37,795 bases of DNA, from contig JAHIWG010000139.1 of assembly GCA_018816345.1 (NCBI GenBank), positions 79,769 to 117,563 on the forward strand, in the 5' to 3' direction. Of the stretch, positions 1-8,325 are shown piece after piece. This DNA comes from Spirochaetota bacterium. GTDB lineage: Bacteria > Spirochaetota > Spirochaetia > Treponematales > UBA12059. Position numbers and translations under genes: made by a program. Position 1 is the first letter of the stretch. Each line of letters opens with the position of its first letter. Under the pieces are notes generated by a model that saw nothing but the letters and a program-made list of their open reading frames with translations, did no database searches and was not told where the DNA came from.

Positions 1-174
1 CCGCTCGAGGCCCCGGCCCTCGAGCGCGGAGCGAAGGCGCGGGTCCAGGCCCGAAGGCAATTCCGCCCATACGGGATCCCTCGCGGGCATTCGCTCCACG
101 CTAGAGACGAACGGCGCGATCTCGGGGTCCGCGAGGAATTTCGATATCGAATCTCTGGCGTCTTCTTTGTCCAT
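1..174 (-). CDS. DEAD/DEAH helicase, YprA/MrfA type (N-terminal fragment)
   Basis: The first 58 codons of a gene that runs off the left edge of the window. The translation starts MDKEDARDSISKFLADP and continues through PARDPVWAELPSGLDPRL to SALEGRGLER. A pattern of an ARxxxWAxLP segment, then LDPRLxxAL, then a short RG-containing turn is typical of the region just before the Q-motif in YprA/MrfA (Hrq1-like, DUF1998-containing) repair helicases. The helicase motifs themselves lie outside the window, so the call rests on this N-terminal pattern only. The ATG has no Shine-Dalgarno. A promoter with its -10 box nine bases upstream suggests a leaderless mRNA. It is divergent from glgC. Confidence 0.6.
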   Translation of the reverse strand, partial: MDKEDARDSISKFLADPEIAPFVSSVERMPARDPVWAELPSGLDPRLRSALEGRGLER

Positions 175-183
175 GGCTATACT

Positions 184-212
184 ATGATACGGCAAAGCGA
201 GAAATTGGTAAA
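184..212 (-). promoter_or_regulatory. Promoter of the helicase gene (leaderless type)
   Basis: On the minus strand TTTACC (212-207), a 17-base spacer and TATCAT (189-184) form a good sigma70-type promoter. Only nine bases separate the -10 box from the ATG at 174, so transcription would start at or within a base or two of the start codon. There is no Shine-Dalgarno. Confidence 0.55.
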
Positions 213-234
213 TCGTCGGAGCTCGGGATTACCG

Positions 235-243
235 TGCTATACT
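235..243 (+). promoter_or_regulatory. Extended -10 promoter of glgC
   Basis: TG-C-TATACT (TG at 235-236, hexamer at 238-243) is an extended -10 element; no convincing -35 box is seen. It would give a leader of about 25 bases before the glgC ATG at 273, which has a proper GGAGG at 262-266. Confidence 0.5.
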
Positions 244-272
244 ACCGCTTTCGAATCTAGAATGGAGGGTAT

Positions 273-1544
273 ATGAACAAGGTTCTCTCTATCGTCCTCG
301 GCGGGGGCAAGGGAACGAGGCTATTTCCGTTGACGAAAGACAGGGCCAAGCCGGCGGTACCGTTCGGCGGGCGCTACCGTATAGTCGACATACCGATATC
401 AAACTGCATCAACTCCGGCTTTAAGCAGATATACGTCCTAACCCAGTTCAACTCGGCGTCGCTGCACCTGCACATCGCCAAGACCTACGTCTTCGACAAC
501 TTCTCCGACGGCTTCGCGGAAGTGCTGGCGGCGGAGCAGACGCTGACCCACTCGGGCTGGTACGAGGGTACTGCGGACGCCGTGAGGAAGAACCTCGTCC
601 ACTTCAGGACCCAGAACCCTACCCACTACCTGATAGTATCGGGCGATCAGCTCTACCGCATGGATCTGGCCGACATGTTCCGTAAGCACGTCGAATCCGG
701 CCGCGCGCTGACAATAGCCTGCACTACCGTCACGAGGGAGGACGCCAGCGACTTCGGTATCATGAAGGTCGACGCGCAGAGCAACATAGTCGAATTCCAG
801 GAGAAGCCGGGCCCCGTCAAGGACATATCAGACTTCAAGATTCCCAAGGACCTCCTGAAGGAGCGCCGCGGGTCCAAGGAGTACCTGGCCTCCATGGGCA
901 TCTATATATTCGACGCGGCGCTTATGGAGAAGGGGCTGGATAACGAATCCAACGATTTCGGGAAGGAGGTAATCCCGAATATACTCGCCGAGACCGCGGT
1001 GAACGCCTATATCTTCGACGGCTACTGGGAGGATATAGGCACAATCAAGAGCTTCTATGAGGCCAACCTGAACCTTACGGCGATCGCGCCCGAGTTCAAC
1101 TTCTACGACGAGATAAGCCCTATCTATACGCACCGGCGCAACCTTCCCTCCTCCAAGATCAATTACAGCACGCTGAACCAGGCGATAACCTCCGACGGCT
1201 GCATAATCACTAACGCCTCCATCTCCAATTCCATAGTCGGCCTACGTACCATCATCGAGACGGGGGCGAGCCTTGACGGGGTCGTCTGCATGGGCGCCGA
1301 CTACTACGAGACGGACGTCCAGAAGAGGCAGAACGCCGAGCGCAGGATACCGAATATAGGCATAGGCAGGGGCTCGATAATCAAGGGCGCCATAATCGAC
1401 AAGAACGCCAGGATAGGCGCCGACTGCAGGATAGGCATAGACCACAGGGAGCGGCCCGACGGGGAGTACGGGACCTACTACATCGTCGACGGCATCATAA
1501 TCATCCCAAAGAACGGGGTCATAATCCAGGGCACGATCATCTAA
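273..1544 (+). CDS. glgC: Glucose-1-phosphate adenylyltransferase (ADP-glucose pyrophosphorylase)
   Basis: Makes ADP-glucose from glucose-1-phosphate and ATP, the committed step of bacterial glycogen synthesis in the cytoplasm. The nucleotide-binding signature GGGKGTRLFPLT is at residues 10-21, followed by KPAVPFGG and RIVDIPISNC. The C-terminal third shows the left-handed beta-helix hexapeptide pattern of the family (IGIGRGSIIKGAIIDKNARI). Length (423 aa) is normal. A GGAGG sits seven bases before the ATG. The stop overlaps the ATG of the next gene by one base (TAATG), so the two are probably translationally coupled. No other glycogen genes are present in the window. Confidence 0.95.
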   Translation: MNKVLSIVLGGGKGTRLFPLTKDRAKPAVPFGGRYRIVDIPISNCINSGFKQIYVLTQFNSASLHLHIAKTYVFDNFSDGFAEVLAAEQTLTHSGWYEGTADAVRKNLVHFRTQNPTHYLIVSGDQLYRMDLADMFRKHVESGRALTIACTTVTREDASDFGIMKVDAQSNIVEFQEKPGPVKDISDFKIPKDLLKERRGSKEYLASMGIYIFDAALMEKGLDNESNDFGKEVIPNILAETAVNAYIFDGYWEDIGTIKSFYEANLNLTAIAPEFNFYDEISPIYTHRRNLPSSKINYSTLNQAITSDGCIITNASISNSIVGLRTIIETGASLDGVVCMGADYYETDVQKRQNAERRIPNIGIGRGSIIKGAIIDKNARIGADCRIGIDHRERPDGEYGTYYIVDGIIIIPKNGVIIQGTII

Positions 1545-2227
1545 TGAACCGCGGGATACCGGCCGCCCTCGTCGTCGTGGACCTCCAGCGCTATTACCTC
1601 GAGGCGGCCTCCCCGTTCTACTCGTTCACCGAGCTGTCCTGGCCCGGGAGCATGTCGTACATAGGGGAACGCGTCAGGAGCTCCGTGTTCCCGGCCGTCA
1701 CGAGGCTCAAGGCGGCCTTCGACGCGCTGGGCTGGCCGACAGTCTACCTCAGGCTATGCTCCGGGCGCCCGGACCGGTCGGACCTGCATCGCTTCTTCAG
1801 GACGTTCTGGTCGGCCGCGGAGGCGGCCGGGTACGCTGACGCGTACCCGCTATCCGACGACCCGTGGGCTGACGTGCCCGACGAGGTAGCGCCGGGACCG
1901 GCCGACATCGTCATCGATAAGGCGAGCTTCTCGGGCTTCTCCTCGCCCGAGCTAGAGAAGGCGCTCCGCGAGCGAGGCGTCGGCACGGTGGTGATGGCCG
2001 GGCTCGCGACGAGCCAATGCGTCGATACGACGGCCAGGGACGCGTCTGAACGAGGCTTCATCGTAGTCCACGCCGAGGACGCCCAGGCTGATTACAGCGA
2101 CGACGAGCACGAGGCGTCGCTGTTCGCGTCCCGCGGCGTCTGCGGCGGGCACGTAGTAGACTCGGAGTTCTTGGCCGCCGCGCCGGAACGCCTCATAAAG
2201 GCCTTCGCCGACTCAGAGAACCGATAG
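1544..2227 (+). CDS. Isochorismatase-like cysteine hydrolase
   Basis: Member of the isochorismatase/nicotinamidase-like hydrolase superfamily. The catalytic triad is visible: Asp13 in VVVDLQ, Lys126 in VIDKASFSGF and Cys159 in ATSQCVDTTARDA. The 227-residue length fits. The substrate cannot be told from sequence: nicotinamidase, isochorismatase or another amidase/N-carbamoyl hydrolase are all possible. The ATG overlaps the glgC stop by one base, so it is co-expressed with glgC, although no metabolic link to glycogen is obvious. It converges on the beta-helix gene with a gap of about 20 bases. Confidence 0.85.
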   Translation: MNRGIPAALVVVDLQRYYLEAASPFYSFTELSWPGSMSYIGERVRSSVFPAVTRLKAAFDALGWPTVYLRLCSGRPDRSDLHRFFRTFWSAAEAAGYADAYPLSDDPWADVPDEVAPGPADIVIDKASFSGFSSPELEKALRERGVGTVVMAGLATSQCVDTTARDASERGFIVVHAEDAQADYSDDEHEASLFASRGVCGGHVVDSEFLAAAPERLIKAFADSENR

Positions 2228-2236
2228 CCGCGTAAT

Positions 2237-2269
2237 CTCCTCAGCGCCTATAGCTCCTCAGCGCCTATA
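2237..2269. repeat. 17-bp tandem duplication at the 3' end of the beta-helix gene
   Basis: The 16-base unit CTCCTCAGCGCCTATA occurs at 2237-2252 and again at 2254-2269, separated by one G (period 17). The second copy encodes the last residues, IGAEE, of the minus-strand protein; its stop codon (2250-2248) lies in the first copy. Because 17 is not a multiple of three, the duplication sets where this protein ends. Confidence 0.85.
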
Positions 2270-5256
2270 TCGGGCGCCGAGCCGCGCCCCGCCCTCTCCG
2301 AGCCGAAAAGGTCGTACGGCGACGGCCAGGACGCCGGAAGGCCTCCGTCGACGCAGGAGGACGCCCTAGCGAGCCGCCGCAAGCCCTTTACCGACGCGTA
2401 GAACGTCCTGGCGGGTTCCTCGACGAAGTTATCGCGGACCGGCCTGGCTAGCTCGTTCAACGATCCTATCGATACGGCCTCGGTCCTCCCCTCTACGAAG
2501 CTCGAGAATCCCCAGAGGCAGTTCGCCGCTACGGATCCCGAGGTCAACGGCGCGTCGCTCCTTATGAAGACGGACGCCGGTCCGGAGAACGTAGCGATGC
2601 TATTGACGATCTCCAGGGCCGATCCCGAGCTTCCCGCGAATACTGACTTGGGCGCGTCGACGAGCGCCGTAACCTGCGCTACCCGTAACGCCGAGCCGTT
2701 CGAGGCGCTGAACGCCTCTACCGAGCCCTTCCAGGCCGCGTCTATATATACCGAGGAGACGGAGAGCCTGGCATCGCTGGCGCTGAAGACTCGGCACGAC
2801 GACGAGCCCCCCTTGATCGCGACGACGGAGCGCTCGACCGCGGCGGTGGACCTCACCGCGGTAAGCGCGGCCATGGCCTGCGTGGGCGAGGCGTCTATGC
2901 GGAGGCCGCTCAACGCCGCCTCGGAATCGCTGATCCTGACGGCCTCGAAGAACCTGATGCTCGAAGCGCATGAAATCGCCGTATCGTCCATATAAAGCCC
3001 GGCGCCGCCTACGTCGATCCCCCTACCGGTCGCGGTCGCCGCCAGCCCTATCGTCGTCGACCGTATGCGCACGGATGCCGAATTCGACTTGACGGCCGTT
3101 TTCTCGACGCCGCCTGATAGCGAGATCCTCGAGCCCTCTATAGAGACCGAGCCAGAGCGGGCGAGTAATAGGCCCCCGGAGCCTTCTCCTCCCATCGTCA
3201 CGGCGAGGGACGATAGGCCTAGATCCCCCTGGTCGACCACGAAGGCGAAAGGCGACGACGGCGAGTCTAGCGAGACGACAACGGAGGCGTATTCCTTAGC
3301 GGACTCGTTCCACTCGGCGTCGAACCCGCCCCGCACGGTAAGCTTGCCGGTCACGACGACCGTCCGCCTTAGCGGCACCGTTCCCCTCACGTAGACGAAA
3401 CGCTTGCCAGACGACATCGCGGCGTCCATGGCGTCGTCGAGGTACGGTATGGGATCGTCCGGCGAGCCGGAGGCGCCGGGCCTGCCGCGCGCGTCGGCGT
3501 ATAGCGACGAACGGTCTATCAGGATATCGAGCGCCTTCATCTCGGCGGAGCGGTTGCCGAATTCGTCCTCGGAATAGGCCCGCACGACATAGCGCTTCCG
3601 GCCGTCGTCCGAGCCGCGCAACGACAAGGGGCCTTCGAACCGGGCGAACGGCCCGCGGCCGTCCTCCGAGACCGATACGAATACCGTACCTTCCTGCTCC
3701 CTGAACGCGACGAGTGAGTCCGCCGACGAGTAGGCCCCGAGCCCTTGCGCGACGACGGGGACGGGAGGGGCCTTCCTGTCGACGCTGAAGCGGACGAATC
3801 GCTCCACGGAACCCGGGCCTACGCCCCCGACGGTCCGCGGGCTATCCGCCAGGAGGCGCAAGCGATACGCCACGACCTCGCCATCCTTACCCTCGAACCT
3901 GAGCCCTTCCTCGCCCAGGACGGGACTTCCCTCGGCGATCGGCCGCGGCTCCGCGTCCCCTTCGGCCAGCTCGTACCGCAACGACGTTCCCGGATAAGGC
4001 GTCGCGACGACCGAGGGGCCGTAACGGCCCCCGTTCGCGATCCCTAGGAGGCGCGGCGGTTCCTCGGGGCGCGCGGTGGGTAGTTCCAGCGACCTAACCG
4101 AGGACCTGGCGCCGTTCTGGCCGAGAGCGTAGTAGCGCAGGATACGCGGCGACTCGCCGAGCGCGACGCGTAGGGGCCTGCCGTACTGCTCGAAATCCCC
4201 GTCGCCGACGGCGACGAAAATAGTCCACGGGTTGGCCGGCCACTCTACGTAGGCCGTCGAGGCGTCGAGCCCTACCCGAGGGGAGACCGGGACGGAAGGC
4301 GCGCCCGATCCTTCATCGGCGGGGAAGCGAGGCCTGAACCGGAGCGGCTGGGGAGCCACGAACAGGACTCCGTCCTTGACGTACCCGTAGCTTACGAGCA
4401 AGTCCCTGTCGTAGCCCCTCGGGAACGTGACGACGCACGAGGCGGCTCCCGGGGCGCCTGAAAGCTCGACGTACGAGGAGACCGAGCCGAGGGGCTCGAT
4501 CGGGTTCACCGCGGCGCAGGGCACGGCGCCCTCCGGCGCCCGTACCGTAAGCCTTGCCGAGCCGACGAGGTCGACGATATCGGCGGCGAGGCCGGCTTGG
4601 TCTTCGGCCAGGGATATCGATATCGGCCGGGGCGGCTCGGCCGGGGCGCTCGAGGGGGCGAAGCCGTCGGGAAAAAGCCGCCAGGAGGCGAATGACGGCC
4701 TCGACGCGTTGCCGAGGCCGTCGACGACGAAGGCGGCGGCCCGGACGGTCCTCGTCGAGTCCTCGGGCGACCGTATCGTCCTGGCCTCGTCCGGGGAGAA
4801 CGGCTCGAACGGAGACCCGTCTACGCTCATGAATACGGCATCGTTACTTCGGACGCCGATACGAACGAGGCTTCCGGCGTCCCCTGAGGCGCTCGTGAAG
4901 GCCGGCGGCTCCGGGGCCCTCCGGTCTATCGTATAGGCGAGCGTGGCTTGGTCCGCGCCGTTAGCGGATCGAAGCTCTAGAGTATAGGGCCGCTCCTCCC
5001 CGGCGAACGCGGAGAGGTACAGCGGCCTATCGAACGGTATCCAGGACTCGGCGCCCGAGAAGCGGTAGAGCGGGACGGTCCCGGCGACGAGCGTAGCCGG
5101 CAACAGCACCTGAGTCTCGGCGTAGCTCCCCGCCGGCGGGCCCAGGATGCCCGGGAACGGCTCGGTGGGCAGAGCGCCGCCGCCCGGAGCCGCATGGCAA
5201 AGCGCGGCCGCCGAGAAGGCGACCGCGCACGCAAGCGAGCGCTTCGGCCCGAGCAT
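2248..5256 (-). CDS. Large exported protein with Ig-like segments and a C-terminal beta-helix
   Basis: A 1002-residue protein with a Sec signal peptide (MLGPKRSLACAVAFSAAALCHA, cut near AHA/APG), so periplasmic or surface-located. Residues 30-580 contain several Ig-like/chitobiase-C-like segments, recognised by repeated phrases such as YTIDRRAPEPP and SVDRKAPPVPV. From about residue 583 (LYADARGRPGASGSPDDPIP) the protein turns into a pectate-lyase-like right-handed beta-helix of the type in DUF1565/choice-of-anchor Q proteins, and it ends in PDIGAEEL, the usual DIGAxE ending of that group. No catalytic residues can be assigned. An adhesin or other surface role is inference. The ATG overlaps the stop of the upstream phosphoribosyltransferase gene by one base (TGATG). 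Confidence 0.75.
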   Translation of the reverse strand: MLGPKRSLACAVAFSAAALCHAAPGGGALPTEPFPGILGPPAGSYAETQVLLPATLVAGTVPLYRFSGAESWIPFDRPLYLSAFAGEERPYTLELRSANGADQATLAYTIDRRAPEPPAFTSASGDAGSLVRIGVRSNDAVFMSVDGSPFEPFSPDEARTIRSPEDSTRTVRAAAFVVDGLGNASRPSFASWRLFPDGFAPSSAPAEPPRPISISLAEDQAGLAADIVDLVGSARLTVRAPEGAVPCAAVNPIEPLGSVSSYVELSGAPGAASCVVTFPRGYDRDLLVSYGYVKDGVLFVAPQPLRFRPRFPADEGSGAPSVPVSPRVGLDASTAYVEWPANPWTIFVAVGDGDFEQYGRPLRVALGESPRILRYYALGQNGARSSVRSLELPTARPEEPPRLLGIANGGRYGPSVVATPYPGTSLRYELAEGDAEPRPIAEGSPVLGEEGLRFEGKDGEVVAYRLRLLADSPRTVGGVGPGSVERFVRFSVDRKAPPVPVVAQGLGAYSSADSLVAFREQEGTVFVSVSEDGRGPFARFEGPLSLRGSDDGRKRYVVRAYSEDEFGNRSAEMKALDILIDRSSLYADARGRPGASGSPDDPIPYLDDAMDAAMSSGKRFVYVRGTVPLRRTVVVTGKLTVRGGFDAEWNESAKEYASVVVSLDSPSSPFAFVVDQGDLGLSSLAVTMGGEGSGGLLLARSGSVSIEGSRISLSGGVEKTAVKSNSASVRIRSTTIGLAATATGRGIDVGGAGLYMDDTAISCASSIRFFEAVRISDSEAALSGLRIDASPTQAMAALTAVRSTAAVERSVVAIKGGSSSCRVFSASDARLSVSSVYIDAAWKGSVEAFSASNGSALRVAQVTALVDAPKSVFAGSSGSALEIVNSIATFSGPASVFIRSDAPLTSGSVAANCLWGFSSFVEGRTEAVSIGSLNELARPVRDNFVEEPARTFYASVKGLRRLARASSCVDGGLPASWPSPYDLFGSERAGRGSAPDIGAEEL

Positions 5257-5861
5257 CAGCCCTTCAGGACGGAGAGGATTTCCTGGAGCTCCGGATCCTC
5301 GGGATAGTAATGCTCCTTGAGCTCCTCCTCGGTAAGCCCGACGAGCTCATGACTCATGTAGTGGATCCAGCGCTCGTCCGCCTGGGTCTTGACCTCGTGG
5401 AGTCGGCACCAGTAGTCGGGCTTGATCGCCGGCTGCTCCCCGCGATAGCCTACGACCTTATAATCGTGCACCGCTATCTTCAGGTCTCGGCGGGGAACGC
5501 CCTTCTCCAGGATAACGCTAGCCAGATGGTGGATGGTGCGGCCCGTGTCGTAGATGTCGTCGACGAGGAGCACCTTGTCCCCGTTCCGGAGGTACTCCGG
5601 GCTATAGGTCCAGCCGTCCACGCGCACCTGCTCGTTCTTGCGCACGTCGGTATACGATCGGGCGACGACGGCCGCGTAGAAGACCGGCCTCTCGTCGCCC
5701 CTGACAGCCTTGAAGTACTCGGACATGACGTTGCCGAGATAGGCCCCGCCGCGCAAGGAAACGTAGATGATATCAGGCACGAACCCGTCTAGGTGTATCC
5801 TATGCGCCAGCTTCAGCGCGTTATTCCTAACCTGATTGTACGAAATGAATTCCTTGCTCAT
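5256..5861 (-). CDS. Phosphoribosyltransferase
   Basis: A type I phosphoribosyltransferase. The PRPP-binding signature VLLVDDIYDTGRT is at residues 97-109, and VSLRGGAYLG (35-43) supplies the pyrophosphate-binding loop. The likely role is purine base salvage, with hypoxanthine, guanine or xanthine as acceptor, but the acceptor is not decided by sequence. The 201-residue length is normal, with a short C-terminal extension. An AGAGAGG sits just upstream of the ATG. The neighbouring genes (htrA upstream, beta-helix gene downstream) do not help with substrate. Confidence 0.8.
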   Translation of the reverse strand: MSKEFISYNQVRNNALKLAHRIHLDGFVPDIIYVSLRGGAYLGNVMSEYFKAVRGDERPVFYAAVVARSYTDVRKNEQVRVDGWTYSPEYLRNGDKVLLVDDIYDTGRTIHHLASVILEKGVPRRDLKIAVHDYKVVGYRGEQPAIKPDYWCRLHEVKTQADERWIHYMSHELVGLTEEELKEHYYPEDPELQEILSVLKG

Positions 5862-5891
5862 AGGAACCTCTCTTTGTTCTTTACTGTAGCA

Positions 5892-7403
5892 TTACTTGCG
5901 TACGAGCGCAAGCGTCGTCATGGTTTGACCGCCGCGCAGGATAGTGAACTGGAACTTCTGGGACCTGGCGTCGTTAAGCGCCCTGTAGAAATCCGCCGGA
6001 CCGTCCACGGCGCCGTCGTTCATGCCGGTCACGACGTCCCCGAGCTGGATGCCCAGGGCGGCCGCCGGGCTCTTGGCTATGACGCTCGTGACGACTACGC
6101 CCTTCGTTCCCTTAGGCAGGCTCGCGGCCTCGGCGGCGTCCTTATCGAGGGCCGAGACCTCGAGGCCCGGCCAGAGCTTGGAGTAGTCGGCGGCGCTCGA
6201 TTCCTTCCGCTCGTCTATCGTCACCTTGAGCTCCACGGGCTTGCCGTCGCGCAGTACCTTGAAGGCCGCCTTCGAGCCGACGGCCAGATCCCCCACTATG
6301 CGGACGAGCTGGTCGAGCGACGATACCGTCTTGCCGTCGATAGCGGTCACGAAGTCGCCGGGCTTGAGACCGCCCTTAGCCGCGGGGCCGTCGCTGAACA
6401 CGTGCCCAATGAAGGCGCCGCGCTTGTCTCCGAGGCCTAGCTCTCCAAGGGTCGGCCTCGCGACGTCAGACAATAGGACGCCGAGCCAGCCGTAGCGCAC
6501 GGTCCCCTTGGAGATGATGTCGTCTATGACCTTGACCGCGTTGTTGATGGGTATCGAGAAGCCGAGGCCGACGCTGCCGCCCGTCGTCGAGGCTATCCAG
6601 GTGTTGATTCCTATGACCTGGCCGTCGATGTTCGCCAGCGCCCCGCCCGAATTGCCCCTATTGATAGACGCGTCCGTCTGTATGAAGTCGCTTATATTGC
6701 CTTCCGGGCCGCCGTCGCGGCCGATGGCGCTGACGATCCCGGCGGTGACCGACGAGAAGAGGCCGAAGGGACTGCCTATGGCTATGGCCCAATCGCCCAC
6801 CTGCAGGGCGTCCGAGTCGCCCAGGGTCGCCGGCCGGATGCTCGCGTCTCCGCTCTCGAACGACACGACGGCGAGGTCTCGCCGTATGTCGATTCCGGCG
6901 ATCGCGCCCTTGAACTCGCGCTCGTCGAAGAGCTTGACGGTTATGTCCTTCGCCCCGGCGACGACGTGGTTATTCGTCAGCACGTAGACTTTCTTGCCGT
7001 CCTTGCGGACTATGATGCCGGAACCGAGCCCGCGCTCCTCGAATTCCTTAGGCGCGCTCTTCTCTTCCGGCGCCTGGTTAGGGTCGCCGAAGAAGAAGCG
7101 CCACGGGAACTGATCGCTCTGGGGCTGCGTAGAAGTGCCTATGACGGAAAGCTCTACTACCGACGGGAGCACCAGGTTAGCGACGTTATTGAACGCCGAC
7201 TGGATAGCCTTTGCCTGCGTTATAGCCGTCGCCGCGTCGACCGACCTCGCCGGGGAGCTCTCAGCGTGGGCGATGGCGGGCCCCTCGGAAGCGGGAGCCT
7301 TGGCGAGTATCGCGAAGGCCGCGACGAAGCCTATCATGATGCCGACGAGCACGAGGTTAACGAAGAAGAATTTCCTCGAGAACAGTTTGCGCGTGAGGGA
7401 CAT
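5892..7403 (-). CDS. HtrA/DegQ-type periplasmic serine protease with two PDZ domains
   Basis: Membrane-anchored envelope protease and quality-control factor. An N-terminal membrane segment (about residues 12-34) is followed by a linker and the trypsin-like domain. The catalytic triad is complete: His146 in LTNNHVVAGA, Asp176 in IDIRRDLAVV, Ser252 in NRGNSGGAL. Two PDZ domains follow, at about 300-390 (YGWLGVLLSDV and GDFVTAIDGKTV) and 405-500 (GVVVTSVIAKSPAAALGI). Length (503 aa) is typical of DegP/DegQ. A GGAGG lies eight bases before the ATG. A TATATT at 7467-7462 is a possible -10 box, but no good -35 is seen. The upstream gap of 107 bases also holds a GGCCCG/CGGGCC hairpin. Confidence 0.93.
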   Translation of the reverse strand: MSLTRKLFSRKFFFVNLVLVGIMIGFVAAFAILAKAPASEGPAIAHAESSPARSVDAATAITQAKAIQSAFNNVANLVLPSVVELSVIGTSTQPQSDQFPWRFFFGDPNQAPEEKSAPKEFEERGLGSGIIVRKDGKKVYVLTNNHVVAGAKDITVKLFDEREFKGAIAGIDIRRDLAVVSFESGDASIRPATLGDSDALQVGDWAIAIGSPFGLFSSVTAGIVSAIGRDGGPEGNISDFIQTDASINRGNSGGALANIDGQVIGINTWIASTTGGSVGLGFSIPINNAVKVIDDIISKGTVRYGWLGVLLSDVARPTLGELGLGDKRGAFIGHVFSDGPAAKGGLKPGDFVTAIDGKTVSSLDQLVRIVGDLAVGSKAAFKVLRDGKPVELKVTIDERKESSAADYSKLWPGLEVSALDKDAAEAASLPKGTKGVVVTSVIAKSPAAALGIQLGDVVTGMNDGAVDGPADFYRALNDARSQKFQFTILRGGQTMTTLALVRK

Positions 7404-7510
7404 ATACCATACCTCCGAATAATGACGTATATACGCGGCCCGTATCCCGGGCCACGGTACTAATATAATGCCTTGGAGGCGGAACGGTTACTGAGCGGTA
7501 TGAATGCCGG

Positions 7511-8269
7511 TCACCACGCCGTGAGGACCTCGGCTCCCGTCGCCGTTACCGCAACGGAATGCTCGAAATGGGCCGACCTAGACTTATCGAGGGTAACGAC
7601 GGTCCAGCCGTCGTCGAGCTCGGCGACGCCGTCGCCGCCTTCGTTGATCATCGGCTCTATCGCGATGACCATGCCGGGCACCATCCTCGGATTAGGCCCC
7701 GAGCCGACGTAGTTAGGCACTTGCGGATCCTCGTGCTGGGAGAAGCCGACGCCGTGGCCGCAATACTGCCTGACGACGCCGTAGCCGTTGGCCCTCGCGT
7801 GCGAGAACACAGCGCGCGAGACGTCGTGGATGCGAGCCCCCGGCTTAACCGCCGCGATGGCCCTATCGAGGCATTCCCGCGTGACGCGCAGGAGCCGTTC
7901 CGACGAGGGGGCCACCGGAGGCACGGCCACGGTGAACGCGGCGTCGCTGAAATAGCCTCCGAGGTCGATGCCGCAGTCTATCCCGACGACGTCGCCGGGA
8001 AGGATCTTGCGCTTGCCCGGTATGCCGTGGATCACCTCTTCGTTTATGGAGATGCAGAGCGACGCGGGGAACGGGTTCGAAGAGTCCCCGTACTCGAGGA
8101 AGGCGGGCTTGCCGCCATGATCGACGATATAGCCTTTCGCGAAGCGATCGAGCTCGCCCGTGCTGACGCCGGCTACGATCATCGGTCGAAGCTCGGCGTA
8201 GAGGCTCGAGAGGAGCGCGCACGAACGCCTTATGCTGGCCAATTGCGCTTCATTCTTTAAGCGTATCAC
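7511..8269 (-). CDS. map: Methionine aminopeptidase, type I
   Basis: Removes the initiator methionine from nascent cytosolic proteins. All five metal ligands are visible: Asp98 and Asp109 (GIDCGIDLGGYFSDAAF), His172 (CGHGVGFSQHEDP), Glu205 (IAIEPMINEG) and Glu236 (SAHFEHSVAVT), plus the substrate-binding His81 and His179. The 252-residue length without a zinc-finger extension marks it as type Ia-like. It lies 56 bases downstream of the TPR lipoprotein gene in the minus-strand run that starts at secG. Confidence 0.96.
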   Translation of the reverse strand: MIRLKNEAQLASIRRSCALLSSLYAELRPMIVAGVSTGELDRFAKGYIVDHGGKPAFLEYGDSSNPFPASLCISINEEVIHGIPGKRKILPGDVVGIDCGIDLGGYFSDAAFTVAVPPVAPSSERLLRVTRECLDRAIAAVKPGARIHDVSRAVFSHARANGYGVVRQYCGHGVGFSQHEDPQVPNYVGSGPNPRMVPGMVIAIEPMINEGGDGVAELDDGWTVVTLDKSRSAHFEHSVAVTATGAEVLTAW

Positions 8270-8325
8270 TTGAAAAGCCTTTCCGGGCCCCCGGGGCCGC
8301 TTTTAAGGCTCGCATCGGCGAGCGT

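Noticed and set aside
5793-6440. Plus-strand ORFs opposite htrA and the phosphoribosyltransferase
   Set aside because: Antisense to well-conserved genes on the other strand, with no ribosome site.
8270-8325. Terminator between the TPR lipoprotein gene and map
   Set aside because: AAAAGC and GCTTTT flank a GC-rich stretch, but no compact hairpin followed by a T run is formed.
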